DNA of 64,000 nt, taken from the NCBI RefSeq assembly GCF_029952445.1, contig NZ_JAQPPK010000007.1, forward strand, positions 1-64,000, read 5' to 3'. The DNA is from Paenarthrobacter nitroguajacolicus (lineage in GTDB: Bacteria; Actinomycetota; Actinomycetes; Actinomycetales; Micrococcaceae). Below the pieces are notes generated by a model. The model saw nothing but the letters and a program-made list of their open reading frames with translations, ran no database searches and was not told the origin of the DNA. This document shows, one piece after another, positions 17,050 through 26,119 of this stretch; the stretch's first letter is position 1; each line of letters opens with the position of its first letter. Made by a program: the position numbers and the translations under genes.

Positions 17050-19158
17050 ATGGGTAGACGCGCCGGAGACAGACCGCCGCAAAGACAACTCGATCGCGGC
17101 CCCTTTGTCAAAATGGCGAAGGACCTCATCGAGAACCTGGCTGACAGCAATGACAGCACCGTCTTCGGACTCGTAGGTCCGTGGGGCTCAGGCAAGACAT
17201 CCGTGCTGAACTTCATCACAGGCGCCCTCGATGATTCCGTCAAAGTGGTCCGCTTCAACCCTTGGTCCTTCGACGAAATGCGTCTACAGGCCGAACTCTA
17301 TGCAGCAATACTTGAAGCTTTTCCACGAGGAACCCGTAAGAGTCTTCGTAGGAAGGCGGTCGACGTCGCGCGGCGCACAACACCTATTTTGAAGGCCATC
17401 CCCCATGTTGGGACGGGAGTGTCCGAAACGGTCCGCGAATTCCTGCCGGAAAAATCCTGGGATTCTGCGTTCAAAGACATGGCCGGAACCATCAATGCAG
17501 CACGTGTGAAGGTCCTTGTCGTCGTGGACGATGTGGACCGCGTTCAGCCCAAGGACCTGCTGCTGCTGATGAAGACCATCCGGCTTTTGGGTCGCTTCCC
17601 CAGGGTCAACTACCTGCTTGCCTACGATCGAAGGTCAACGATCAAAACGCTGTCCCTAGGCCTGGGTGGCGAAGAAAGCGACGCGCAGGTCTACTTGGAA
17701 AAGATCGTGCAGTACCCTCTGGACCTCCCGGACCCGCAGCAGCATTTTCTTAAGGAGATCATCGATACCGCGTTGAAGCCGATCCTGGCCCGCGCATCGG
17801 CTCAAAGCAACGGCGGAACGTCGCCGGCGAACAGGTTCGAATCGTTCTACGACAACCACATGGCCACCACACTGACCACCCCACGTGCTTGCCACCGCTA
17901 TACCGGGCAAGCGGTGACATTCCTGCAGCTTGCCCAAGGTGATGTCGACCCAGCGGACTTCTTCGCCATAACCTTCCTCCGGATCTTCTATCCGGATCTC
18001 TACCGACGCTTACCGTCCTGGAGGGGAGAACTGATACGGAAGGGAATCAGCCGTGGAGTCAAAGCCACTTCCAAAGAGGTGTGGAGCAGCAGGATCAATG
18101 ATTGTGGATACAAGGGCGACACGATAGTTGAACTGATGGAAGCTTTGGCTTCGCTATTTCCGCATGCTTTCCCCGACCCTTTTTGGGGCACTAACGGCGG
18201 AAAGTTCCGAGTCAGCGATTCAGAATACTTCGACAGGTACTTCACCTTTTCCCTGCCTGTGGGAGACATGTCCGATGCTGCTGTCATCAGCGATCTGGCC
18301 CGAATCCGGCGAGGGGAAGTTACCATTGGGCACAAGTGCCCTGAGACGTTTGACCACCCCAACGAACAGATGCAGATCCAGGCGCTGAAGAAGGGCACCC
18401 GCCACACGGATCATGAGTTGGACGGGCAGCACCTGATCGACTATCTCAGCACCGGATTATCCAGAGGGAACGTCGACGAAGACTTCCGCTCAACGACCAT
18501 ACGGCTTCGATCAGTCTGGCTGGCCAGCCTGCTGTGGCATTGCGAGCCATGGGATAAACCCGCCGTCGAAGTGTTCGTCGAGAAATTCTCCCGCCCAGTA
18601 ATCCTGGGGCACTGCTTACAACAGAACAAGAACCGGTCCGACAACGAAGTGGCGCAACGTTCGGTCATGGAGCAATCAACGCCTGCTCCCGAGCATGAAT
18701 TGTTCAGTGACATGACCGAAATATGGAACCAGCAAGCCGCAGCGTGGCTGCTGGCGGAATGGCAAAACGCTAATTCCAAGGTTCCCATAGACGAATTACT
18801 CGCGGTGTGGCAGTACCTCGTTGTTCTGGAAGGCTTGCCCAGGCTGCAGGTCGAAACTTTGTCCGCTTTGGAGGCAGGCCCGCTTTCACTCACCGCTCTG
18901 GCTGCAAACTTTGTCATATCCTCATACACCGCAGGAGACTACCAGGCGCTGCCGTCCAGTCTCACGTTGCTTACCAACCAACTCGAGAATACTGTCCCGC
19001 CCGACCAACTGCTGACGTTACCGCTCGAGGAGCCGGCAGATGTTCCTGCGGCCCAAGGTGACGAAATCCCGTCCGTGGAGCAGCGTGCAAAGTTCGCCTT
19101 CGAAGAACTCCTGCGGTGGCGTCAAGAACGAGCAAGCGGACGATCCAGCGATGACTAA
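17050..19158 (+). CDS. KAP-family P-loop NTPase
   Basis: The 702-residue protein has Walker A GPWGSGKTS (43-51), the segment VVRFNPWSFDE typical of KAP proteins, Walker B VLVVVDDVDRV (about 155-165) followed by LLLLMKTIRLL, and the sensor-like YLEKIVQYPLDLP. KAP NTPases include the phage-exclusion protein PifA and are common in defence islands. Unlike many KAP proteins it shows no membrane segments between Walker A and B. The N-terminus may be misread: a GTG at 17039 starts the phrase TEPWVDAPETDRRKD in another frame, and one extra base near 17083 would join it to QLDRGPFVKMAK, the usual KAP beginning. It is flanked by IS debris. Confidence 0.85.
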   Translation: MGRRAGDRPPQRQLDRGPFVKMAKDLIENLADSNDSTVFGLVGPWGSGKTSVLNFITGALDDSVKVVRFNPWSFDEMRLQAELYAAILEAFPRGTRKSLRRKAVDVARRTTPILKAIPHVGTGVSETVREFLPEKSWDSAFKDMAGTINAARVKVLVVVDDVDRVQPKDLLLLMKTIRLLGRFPRVNYLLAYDRRSTIKTLSLGLGGEESDAQVYLEKIVQYPLDLPDPQQHFLKEIIDTALKPILARASAQSNGGTSPANRFESFYDNHMATTLTTPRACHRYTGQAVTFLQLAQGDVDPADFFAITFLRIFYPDLYRRLPSWRGELIRKGISRGVKATSKEVWSSRINDCGYKGDTIVELMEALASLFPHAFPDPFWGTNGGKFRVSDSEYFDRYFTFSLPVGDMSDAAVISDLARIRRGEVTIGHKCPETFDHPNEQMQIQALKKGTRHTDHELDGQHLIDYLSTGLSRGNVDEDFRSTTIRLRSVWLASLLWHCEPWDKPAVEVFVEKFSRPVILGHCLQQNKNRSDNEVAQRSVMEQSTPAPEHELFSDMTEIWNQQAAAWLLAEWQNANSKVPIDELLAVWQYLVVLEGLPRLQVETLSALEAGPLSLTALAANFVISSYTAGDYQALPSSLTLLTNQLENTVPPDQLLTLPLEEPADVPAAQGDEIPSVEQRAKFAFEELLRWRQERASGRSSDD

Positions 19159-19383
19159 TTGCCAGGACGCGGGCATATTGCGCGCTTCCTCAAAGGGTCT
19201 ACCCAGCTCCTGCGAGCTCCCTGAGCCTGCCGCCAAACTGTGAAATTATCCGTTGCTGGTGTCGCATTCAATTGGTGCGGCACCAGCCTGTTGGATCGTC
19301 CATGCTTCACGGCAATGTGTTGTCCCAATGGTCCCGTCAGTTCCCGAAAAACCCATCGGTCATGCTCGAACGGAACATCACGC

Positions 19384-19470
19384 AGTGGCGGAAACATGGG
19401 GAATCCGGGCCAGTTCGACCGAAGTACGGGCCAGTTCGAGGTGAAAAGTGTCGACATTGTGCACACCCTC
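19384..19470. repeat. dispersed repeat copy C (IS-end-like)
   Basis: Begins AGTGGCGGAAACATGGGGAA, includes two copies of ACGGGCCAGTTCG/CCGGGCCAGTTCG spaced about 22 nt, and ends in GTGTCGACATTGTGCACAC, a degenerate form of the palindrome seen in copies A and D. The short internal repeats are the kind found at IS21-family ends. Confidence 0.5.
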
Positions 19471-19680
19471 CTTGTACCTAGGACGTGGGCTTCCCGCACT
19501 CGGCTGGAAGTGGAATGCAAGGAACCACTAAGGCGGCCGGTGAGCAATGGGTGGAGCTATTGGAGCCAACCGGCGGCGTGCAAATGCGGCACCAGACTCC
19601 CTCGTTTTAGACGTCCACGGCGGTTCGGCCGTAGACGACACGACTAACGCAAGCCCCTAAAGGCGGCCGCCAGCCCTGCG

Positions 19681-19726
19681 GTGTCGCGATTTAGCATTTA
19701 GCGTGGGGAAGCAAATCGCGCGACAC
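19681..19726. repeat. imperfect inverted repeat
   Basis: GTGTCGCGATTT (19681-19692) faces AAATCGCGCGACAC (19713-19726), differing by one inserted CG. The loop is 20 nt. It lies just outside the IS3 element and could be a regulatory hairpin or the tip of an older element. Confidence 0.4.
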
Positions 19727-19809
19727 TGGTAGTTGGGAGAGGTGGGCGCAATTCCTGAGTCATCAGATGGCCTGCATGGGACTGCCCCGGCTTTTGTTGA
19801 CTCGGGGTC

Positions 19810-20676
19810 TTAGGCCGCTGTGAGCGCGGTCCGGTTGATTGTTTCATATTCGATGGGCGTTAGTTTTCCCAGCCGTCGTTGCCGACGCCGGCGGTGGTAG
19901 GTTCTCTCGATCCAGGTCGTGATCGCCAGCCGGAGGTCCTGCCTGGTGAGCCACCGCTGACGGTCCAGAATGTTCTTTTGCAGCAGCGAGAAGAACGATT
20001 CCATCGCGGCGTTGTCCGCGCACGCACCGACCCTGCCCATCGACCCTGTCAGCCCCTGGCGCCGGAGTGATTCGACAAAACGGCGGGACCGGAACTGGGA
20101 CCCACGATCCGAGTGGACCACTGTCCCTGCAGGTTTGCGTGCCCGTACCGCGTTCTCCAGTGCGGCGACGGCCAACGAGGACTTCATCCGCGAGTCCATC
20201 GAGTATCCAACGATCATCCCGGAATAGACGTCCTTCACAGCAAAGAGATAGAGCTTGCCCTCGGCCGTGGGATGTTCGGTGATGTCTGTCAGCCACAGCT
20301 CGTTCGGTGCCGCGGCGGTGAAGTCCCTCTCGACCAGGTCGTCATGAACTGGCGGCCCGGGTCTGCGGTTCAGGCCGCGCTTCTTCGAGAACACCGACCA
20401 GATTCCATGATCCTTACATAGACGCTGGACCCTGTTCTCACCCGCTGTGATGCCCTTCCCCGGAAGTTCATCGGCGATAAACCGGTAACCGAATGCCGGG
20501 TCGTCAGCATGGATATTCAAGGCAGCATTGACCAGGTGCGCATCGACCCAGTCGCGTTCCGTCACCGGGCTGGCCCTCCACCGGTAGTAGCCTTGCTTGC
20601 TGAATCCCAACACCCTGCAGGTCACCGCCACGGGAACACCGTCGGCGGCAAGATCCGTGACCAGCGGGTAAGTCAT
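19810..20676 (-). CDS. IS3-family transposase OrfB (DDE integrase)
   Basis: The 288-residue protein has an HTH_21 segment (VNAALNIHADDPAFGYRFIADEL) and an rve integrase core with the DDE residues in LTDITEHPT, HSDRGSQFRS and NAAMESFFSLLQ. It catalyses strand transfer of the element. Its ATG overlaps the orfA stop (ATGA) after an A-rich AAAATG, so reinitiation or a -1 shift could produce OrfAB. The frame is intact, so the element may be active. Confidence 0.92.
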   Translation of the reverse strand: MTYPLVTDLAADGVPVAVTCRVLGFSKQGYYRWRASPVTERDWVDAHLVNAALNIHADDPAFGYRFIADELPGKGITAGENRVQRLCKDHGIWSVFSKKRGLNRRPGPPVHDDLVERDFTAAAPNELWLTDITEHPTAEGKLYLFAVKDVYSGMIVGYSMDSRMKSSLAVAALENAVRARKPAGTVVHSDRGSQFRSRRFVESLRRQGLTGSMGRVGACADNAAMESFFSLLQKNILDRQRWLTRQDLRLAITTWIERTYHRRRRQRRLGKLTPIEYETINRTALTAA

Positions 20677-20963
20677 TTTGGGTTGATGTCCCTGGCCAAG
20701 TAAGCAGCAGCGCGGCGCAGAATCTCGTTCTCCTGCTCCAGCAGGCGGTTCCGTTTCTTCAGCTCCCGCATCTCGGCCGAATCATCGCTTGCCGGGCCGG
20801 TCCCGGATTCTTTACGTTCGGCAATGGCAATCCAACGCTTCAAGGTCGTGACCGAGAGCCCGAAATCCTTCGCAATCTGCGCCAGCGGCGCTTCACCCTT
20901 GCGGGCCACATCAATAACATCCTGGCGGAACTCCGCCCCATAAGCTGTGGGCATGGTCAACAT
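20673..20963 (-). CDS. IS3-family transposase OrfA (HTH_Tnp_1)
   Basis: The 96-residue protein has a helix-turn-helix (LAQIAKDFGLSVTTLKRWI) followed by a leucine-zipper-like coiled coil (ELKKRNRLLEQENEILRRAAAYLARD), the standard DNA-binding and multimerisation module of IS3 OrfA. Confidence 0.92.
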   Translation of the reverse strand: MLTMPTAYGAEFRQDVIDVARKGEAPLAQIAKDFGLSVTTLKRWIAIAERKESGTGPASDDSAEMRELKKRNRLLEQENEILRRAAAYLARDINPK

Positions 20964-21161
20964 CCTTCCACGAGCACAAGCTCGCTAGGTCAAGGAGTCA
21001 CCAAAACCGGGGGCAGTCCCCAGCGCTCCCACCCCAATTGGCCCCTTCCGAACACCTTCCCCGGTCACCCTAGTTGCGTTCCAGTTCCGTATCAACGCAC
21101 AAGCCCCCTATCAGAACGGCGCAAAGGCCAAGACACAACGCACGCACAAAGGAACAGGACA

Positions 21162-22193
21162 ATGAATGCGCTCACCATCAAAGACCCCGCCGATCTGCTC
21201 AGCTTCATCGGGCACACCTAGGGTTCTGGCCCAACGAGAGCCTGGTCTGCATCACCCTGGACAAAGGCAAAGTCGGCGCCACGCTCCGCATTGACCTCCC
21301 CCGATACCCCGGAACAGAACTCCCCTACGCCAGGACAGTCAGCAGCTACCTCACAAGCGACACAAGCGCGACGAGCATCGTCTTCGCTCTCTAGACCTCG
21401 CACCACGGCGAACCTGGCCAACCGAAGCCGCACGCAGCCACCATCGCCGCACTCACCGGCGTCCTTGCCGAAAACGGCATCACCATACGCGACGGGATCT
21501 TCGTCGGTGAGGACACCTACTCCCCCTACGACAGCGAACCCGGACAAGACATCAGCCTGCCCATCAGCACCACCGAATACAGCCGCGTCAACGCCGAATT
21601 CATCTACCGCGGCAGCACCATCGAACCCACCAACCGAATCGTCCTCCCTGCACCAGCCCAGGAAGCAGCGCAAGCAATCGCAGTTGATGACCACATGGCC
21701 ATCATCAGAGCGCTGCCCCCCGGTGTAGCCGCAGAACAAGCCAGCAAACTGTGGTCGACCATGCTGGAGTCAAGCGACTTCCCCAACGACCAAGACTGCA
21801 CCACGCTCATCGCGAACTTCCAATTCCCCCACATCCGCGACCGGCTCATGGCCGCCATCCCCGGCATCGACGAACCACCCCAACACGTCCTCTTCGCCCA
21901 AACCCAGACCGCGCCCAGGTGGTCACGCATCGAATGGGCCCAACAACTCCTCACCCACACCTACACGCTCACCAGCCCCGAGCACGCAGCACCCATCCTC
22001 ACCACCATCGGCTACACATCAACTGGTGGGAAGGCTGAGGATCCAAAGCACACCAATACCTCCAACTCGCCCTCGACACCGACCCCGGCTACCGCGTCGC
22101 AGGCCTCACCGACCACATGCTCGGCGCCGGCAACATCGCCGGCTGGAACACCAACAAAGACACCGCCTACAAAACCCGACTCGATATGCCCTA
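21162..22193 (+). pseudogene. DUF4192 protein, multiply disrupted
   Basis: The ATG at 21162 starts ALTIKDPADLLSFIGHT, the usual DUF4192 opening, but the next codon is TAG because one base is missing near 21221 (CACACCTAGGGTTC should read on as LGFWPNESLVCITL in the +1 register). That register continues to an in-frame TAG at 21392, then to about 22020, where a further shift is needed to reach AHQYLQLALDTDPGYRV...AGNIAGWNTN and the final TAA-region near 22193. At least three lesions make it a pseudogene. DUF4192 proteins are actinobacterial and of unknown function. It lies about 140 nt outside the IS3 element. Confidence 0.8.
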
Positions 22194-22460
22194 ACCGGGT
22201 GAGCCCACTCGCGCCTTTCGGACCTGATTGGGCGGTGGAGTCCCCTCTTACGGTCCGCGGGGTAACGGTTACCATCGAGCCGCCAGTCCGCCGCTGCATC
22301 TCCCTGAGCTCCTTGGCTACTTCTCGGAGAGCGCGCTCACGGGTTCCAAGATCCTGGCTCGGACCTGCAGAGTCGTTCCTGCCCTGCCTCGGAAACCCGC
22401 TTGAAGAAGTTACAGCGTCAGCAAGAGGATCGCGGAATAGACCGCCACCTACGTCCTGCT
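22194..22460. other. intergenic region, no gene recognised
   Basis: A minus-strand frame runs through this stretch (a helix-rich piece RALREVAKELREMQRRTGG) but continues antisense through the pseudogene and has no family match, so it is not called. Confidence 0.4.
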
Positions 22461-23282
22461 TCAAACTACGGCCACCCTCCGTTCCCCAATATCAAACCCA
22501 GGCCCTCCCGGCACAGAGTCAATAAGGTGCCGGGTGTACGGATGCTGGGGATTGCCGTAAACAGCATCCACGTCACCGTGTTCCACCACCTCGCCGTGGA
22601 ACAGGACAAGGATTTCATCGCTGACGTGGTGCACAACGTCCAGGTCGTGCGAGATGAAGGCCATGGTGAGATCCAGTTCCTTCCGGAGCCGGCCGATCAG
22701 GTTCAGTATTTCGGCCTGCACCGAGAGGTCCAAGGCAGACGTGATCTCGTCGGCGATGATCAGCTTCGGCTGCACTGCCAATGCGCGGGCAATAGCGATG
22801 CGTTGCCGCTGTCCGCCGGAAAACTCGTGCGGATAGCGTTCGGCCACTTCAGGATCCAGACGGATGGTTGAGAGCCAGTAGGAGATCTTCTCACTGTGTT
22901 CCTTAGGGTTGGCCCGCAGGGGGTCGATCGCCTCGGCAAGAGTTTGCCCGATTGTCCGCCGGGGGTTGAGTGAGGAGTATGGATCCTGGGGCACCATCTG
23001 CACGGCTCGCCGCATTCGGCGGTGCTCGGCTCCAGACATTTTCGTCACGTCCCGGCCGGAGAACGAGATCACTCCGTCGCTCGGCTTCACCAGCCCCACG
23101 ACGGCCTTGGCCATCGTGGATTTTCCCGAACCGGATTCCCCCACGATGCCCAGGGTTTTGCCTGCGTGGATACTGGCATTGACCCCCTTGAGAACAGTTG
23201 CGGCCGAACGTCCGGAACCGAAGGTGACCTTGACGTCCCTAAGTTCCAACACGGGCTGATTCTGAGTGATTGCAGCGCTCAT
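22461..23282 (-). CDS. peptide/nickel-type ABC transporter ATPase (DppF-like)
   Basis: The 273-residue protein has Walker A GESGSGKST, the signature FSGGQRQRIAIARAL and Walker B LIIADEITSALDLSVQ, and the C-terminal Dpp/Opp extension HPYTRHLIDSVPGG. It energises import through the permeases encoded upstream. It starts inside the stop of the preceding gene (ATGA) and is the last gene of the operon. The Walker B segment has Ile where Pro is usual (ADEI for ADEP), a mild variant. Confidence 0.9.
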   Translation of the reverse strand: MSAAITQNQPVLELRDVKVTFGSGRSAATVLKGVNASIHAGKTLGIVGESGSGKSTMAKAVVGLVKPSDGVISFSGRDVTKMSGAEHRRMRRAVQMVPQDPYSSLNPRRTIGQTLAEAIDPLRANPKEHSEKISYWLSTIRLDPEVAERYPHEFSGGQRQRIAIARALAVQPKLIIADEITSALDLSVQAEILNLIGRLRKELDLTMAFISHDLDVVHHVSDEILVLFHGEVVEHGDVDAVYGNPQHPYTRHLIDSVPGGPGFDIGERRVAVV

Positions 23283-25066
23283 TTAGCGGTCTCCTTGGTG
23301 CCCGTGCCATTGGTGCCGTCCCCGCCGGCGGCGGCGGAGGCGTCGTCGAAAACTTCATCCAGGGCGAAGTCCTTCGCCGAAACGGTGACAAGCTCGGCCT
23401 TGCGTTCGGCAATGGACGGCGTCGCTGCCAAAAGCGCCTTCGTGTACGGGTGCTTGACCTTCCCGGCGGCAAGTTCTTCGCCGGTGAGTCGTTCCAGGAT
23501 CTTGCCACCGTTCATCACGATGACTTTGTCGCATAGCGCCTGGACCACGCCGATGTCGTGCGAGATGAACAGCATGGCTGTGCCCATTTCGCGGTTGATG
23601 GTGCGGAACTGACGAAGCACGTCGGCTTGGACAGTAACGTCCAGCGCGGTGGTGGGTTCGTCCGCGATGATCAAACGGGGGTCCGTCACCAGTGTGGAGG
23701 CGATCATGGCGCGCTGCAGCATGCCTCCGGAGAGCTCATGCGGGTGCTGCTTCATACGTTTCTCCGGCTGCGTGATTCGGATGTCCGCCAGAGCCTTGAC
23801 CATCCGCCCGAATGCAGTTGTACGCGACTGCCCCAGATGGACGCGGCTGACTTCGGTCAGCTGCGATCCGATGCGCAGGGCGGGATTGAAGCTGGTTCCC
23901 GGATCCTGGTAGACGAGGCCGATAGATGTAGCCAGTGTCCGGGGGTTGTTCTTCTTCAGGAGGTTTAGCTCGCCCAGGCGCATGGTCTTTGCACTGACAC
24001 CGAGTTCCTCCGGCAGAAGCCCCGCGATGGACATGGCAGTGAGGGACTTTCCAGACCCGGACTCCCCCACCAAGCCCACCACTTCGCCTGCGTGGATGCT
24101 GAGTGAAACACCTTTGACCAGCGGAACGCCCGACGGCGTGCTGACGGTCAAGTTGTCCACCTCCACCAGGGCTTCGGAGTCGGCCCGCATGGATGCAGGG
24201 ATCTCGGACGCCTTGCGGAGGCTGCCAAACTTCCGGCCTCCGCGCGGATCGGTTGCTGCGGCGAGGCCGTCTCCGATCAGCATGGCGCTGAGTCCGGTAA
24301 TGGTGATCATGATCGAAGGCATCACTGCCTGAAGAGGCTGCGAGTAGATGTTTACGAGGGCCTCGTTCAGGAGCCGACCGAAGTCGTACTCGGGGTTTTG
24401 CACGCCAAGTCCTATGAAGGACAGGCTGGACAGGTCGATCAACGTGGTGGCGAAGACCGTGGCGGTCAACACCAGGAGCGGCTCGGCCATGTTCGGCAGC
24501 AGATGCCGCGTGATGATGTGAGGTCCCGAGACACCCAACAAGCGCGCCGTTGACACGTAGTTACGCTGGGAAATCGAGGCCGCCATGTTGGCGGTCAGAC
24601 GCGCGAACGCCGGGATGCTGGCGATGGAAATGGCCAGCACTGCGGACCACGTGCCTTGTCCCAGGATGGCGGCGATCAGCAGCGAGAAGATGAGGCTCGG
24701 GTAGGCGACCGCCGCCTCGATGACCCGCAGCACGGCGGCACGGATGCGACGCGGGGCCAGCCAGACAGCGGTACCGATCGCGATGCCGGCGATGACGGCG
24801 ATCGCCGTGGTTGCCGCCGTCATGAGTAGTGTCAGGCGGGTCGCGACCAGTGACCGTGCCAGAACGTCGCGGCCAAAGTCGTCAGTCCCCAGCCAGTGCT
24901 CGGCGCTTGGTCCCTGGGATGCCTGCGGCGTTAGTTTCTCGGCAGCTTCGGAAAGGAACAGCGGTGCCAGCAAAGCGGTGAGGATCATGACCGACATCAT
25001 GACAATGCCGACAATCAGTCCGCTGGTCCAACGGAAACGGCGGCGGGGGCGGGCTGTCTCAGCCAT
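23279..25066 (-). CDS. fused ABC permease and ATPase (DppC-DppD fusion)
   Basis: The 595-residue protein joins two transporter parts. Residues 1-275 are a DppC-type permease with membrane segments and the EAA-type loop (YVSTARLLGVSGPHIITRHLLPN). Residues 300-580 are a DppD-type ATPase with Walker A GESGSGKS at about 334-341, signature LSGGMLQRAMIAS, Walker B LIIADEPTTALDVTVQ and the HPYTKALLAATPS extension. The join at about 276-300 is hydrophilic. It overlaps dppB upstream and the second ATPase downstream. The fusion fixes stoichiometry of one permease with one ATPase. Confidence 0.92.
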   Translation of the reverse strand: MAETARPRRRFRWTSGLIVGIVMMSVMILTALLAPLFLSEAAEKLTPQASQGPSAEHWLGTDDFGRDVLARSLVATRLTLLMTAATTAIAVIAGIAIGTAVWLAPRRIRAAVLRVIEAAVAYPSLIFSLLIAAILGQGTWSAVLAISIASIPAFARLTANMAASISQRNYVSTARLLGVSGPHIITRHLLPNMAEPLLVLTATVFATTLIDLSSLSFIGLGVQNPEYDFGRLLNEALVNIYSQPLQAVMPSIMITITGLSAMLIGDGLAAATDPRGGRKFGSLRKASEIPASMRADSEALVEVDNLTVSTPSGVPLVKGVSLSIHAGEVVGLVGESGSGKSLTAMSIAGLLPEELGVSAKTMRLGELNLLKKNNPRTLATSIGLVYQDPGTSFNPALRIGSQLTEVSRVHLGQSRTTAFGRMVKALADIRITQPEKRMKQHPHELSGGMLQRAMIASTLVTDPRLIIADEPTTALDVTVQADVLRQFRTINREMGTAMLFISHDIGVVQALCDKVIVMNGGKILERLTGEELAAGKVKHPYTKALLAATPSIAERKAELVTVSAKDFALDEVFDDASAAAGGDGTNGTGTKETAK

Positions 25067-26105
25067 TGGACTTTCCTCCGAGCGTACGGGGGTCGATGAG
25101 GCCGAGGATGATGTCGACCAGGAGGTTGAGGACGATCGCCAGGAAGCCCAGGACCAGGATGATGCCTTGGATTACGGGGTAGTCCTTGTTGACGATCGCC
25201 GTGACGATCTCCCGCCCAAGTCCGGGCCAGTTGAAGACGTTTTCGACAATGATGGCGCCCCCGAGCATGCCGGCCAGGATCAGACCTGCGAGCGTCAGCG
25301 CGGTGGTGAGGAGGTTCGGCAGGGCATGGCGGGCGTAGAGGCGCAGTGAAGGCAACCGCCAGCCGCGGGCTGTCCTCAAGTAGTCCTGTTCCAAAACTGT
25401 TGATGTCTCGCGGCGCACAACGCGGGCGATCGAACAAATTGGTGCGATCGAAAGGCCAATGACCGGCAGGATGAGCGCGCTCAGCGAGGCCGCCCCGGCG
25501 GCGGGCAGGACCTTCAGGATGATGGCGAACACCACCACGAGCATCGTGGAAACGACATACTGCGGCACAGCTTGGAATAAGCCTGTCAGCATCCCGAAGG
25601 ACACATCGAGCCACTTCTTGCGGCCTCCACGGGTCAGGATGCCCACGAGCATTCCGGCAGGTACGGAGACCAGAAGCACCAGGATGATGCCGAGAACCGC
25701 GAGCTCCGCGGTGAAGGGCAGTTTAGTGGCAATGATCTGGGAAACGGAGGTGCTGTAGGCGAAGGACTCCCCCAAATCGCCGGTGAAAAGTCCACCCACG
25801 TAATGGAAGAACTGGATGTAGAGGGGGTCGTTAAGGCCAAGACTGTTGCGGATCGCCTCGATCTGTTCGGTGGTGGCGTCCGCTCCCGCCACGGCCACGG
25901 CGGGGTCACCCGGGATGAGCGGAACCATGAAGAAGGTCACGACGACGAGCAGGGCGACGGAGAGGAGGACACCGCCGGCGCGGCGTAGGGCGTAGTCGGC
26001 CCAGGGTGAAAGGCTCAGGGCCCGGCCCCGGGGGCCTTTGGTGGCCCCCGGGGTTTGGCTCTCAAGGATCTGTACTTCCTTGGAGAGCATCGTTGGTTCA
26101 GTCAT
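25059..26105 (-). CDS. peptide/nickel-type ABC transporter permease (DppB-like)
   Basis: The 348-residue protein has an N-terminal membrane anchor (AGGVLLSVALLVVVTFFMVPLIPGDPA) with the GDP motif of DppB permeases, a periplasmic loop, and a five-segment core with the EAA-type loop DYLRTARGWRLPSLRLYARHALPN. It forms the membrane channel with the fused permease. Its stop overlaps the next start by 8 nt. The first 35 residues are a cytoplasmic extension. Confidence 0.92.
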   Translation of the reverse strand: MTEPTMLSKEVQILESQTPGATKGPRGRALSLSPWADYALRRAGGVLLSVALLVVVTFFMVPLIPGDPAVAVAGADATTEQIEAIRNSLGLNDPLYIQFFHYVGGLFTGDLGESFAYSTSVSQIIATKLPFTAELAVLGIILVLLVSVPAGMLVGILTRGGRKKWLDVSFGMLTGLFQAVPQYVVSTMLVVVFAIILKVLPAAGAASLSALILPVIGLSIAPICSIARVVRRETSTVLEQDYLRTARGWRLPSLRLYARHALPNLLTTALTLAGLILAGMLGGAIIVENVFNWPGLGREIVTAIVNKDYPVIQGIILVLGFLAIVLNLLVDIILGLIDPRTLGGKSNG

Positions 26106-26119
26106 CGTGAAACCTTTGC

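Larger units (their letters stand above)
19159..19777. other. non-coding region with IS-end repeat copy C and a long inverted repeat
   Basis: No credible gene is seen. It contains repeat copy C (19384-19470) and an inverted repeat at 19681-19726, and ends at the left tip of the IS3 element. Confidence 0.5.
19778..21020 (-). mobile_element. IS3-family insertion sequence, complete
   Basis: The element is about 1.24 kb and carries orfA and orfB on the minus strand. Its ends are imperfect inverted repeats: the left end begins GGGACTGCCCCGGCTTTTG and the right end, read on the minus strand, begins GGGACTGCCCCCGGTTTTG. No convincing 3-4 bp target duplication was found by eye. It lies between IS debris and a DUF4192 pseudogene. 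Confidence 0.85.
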
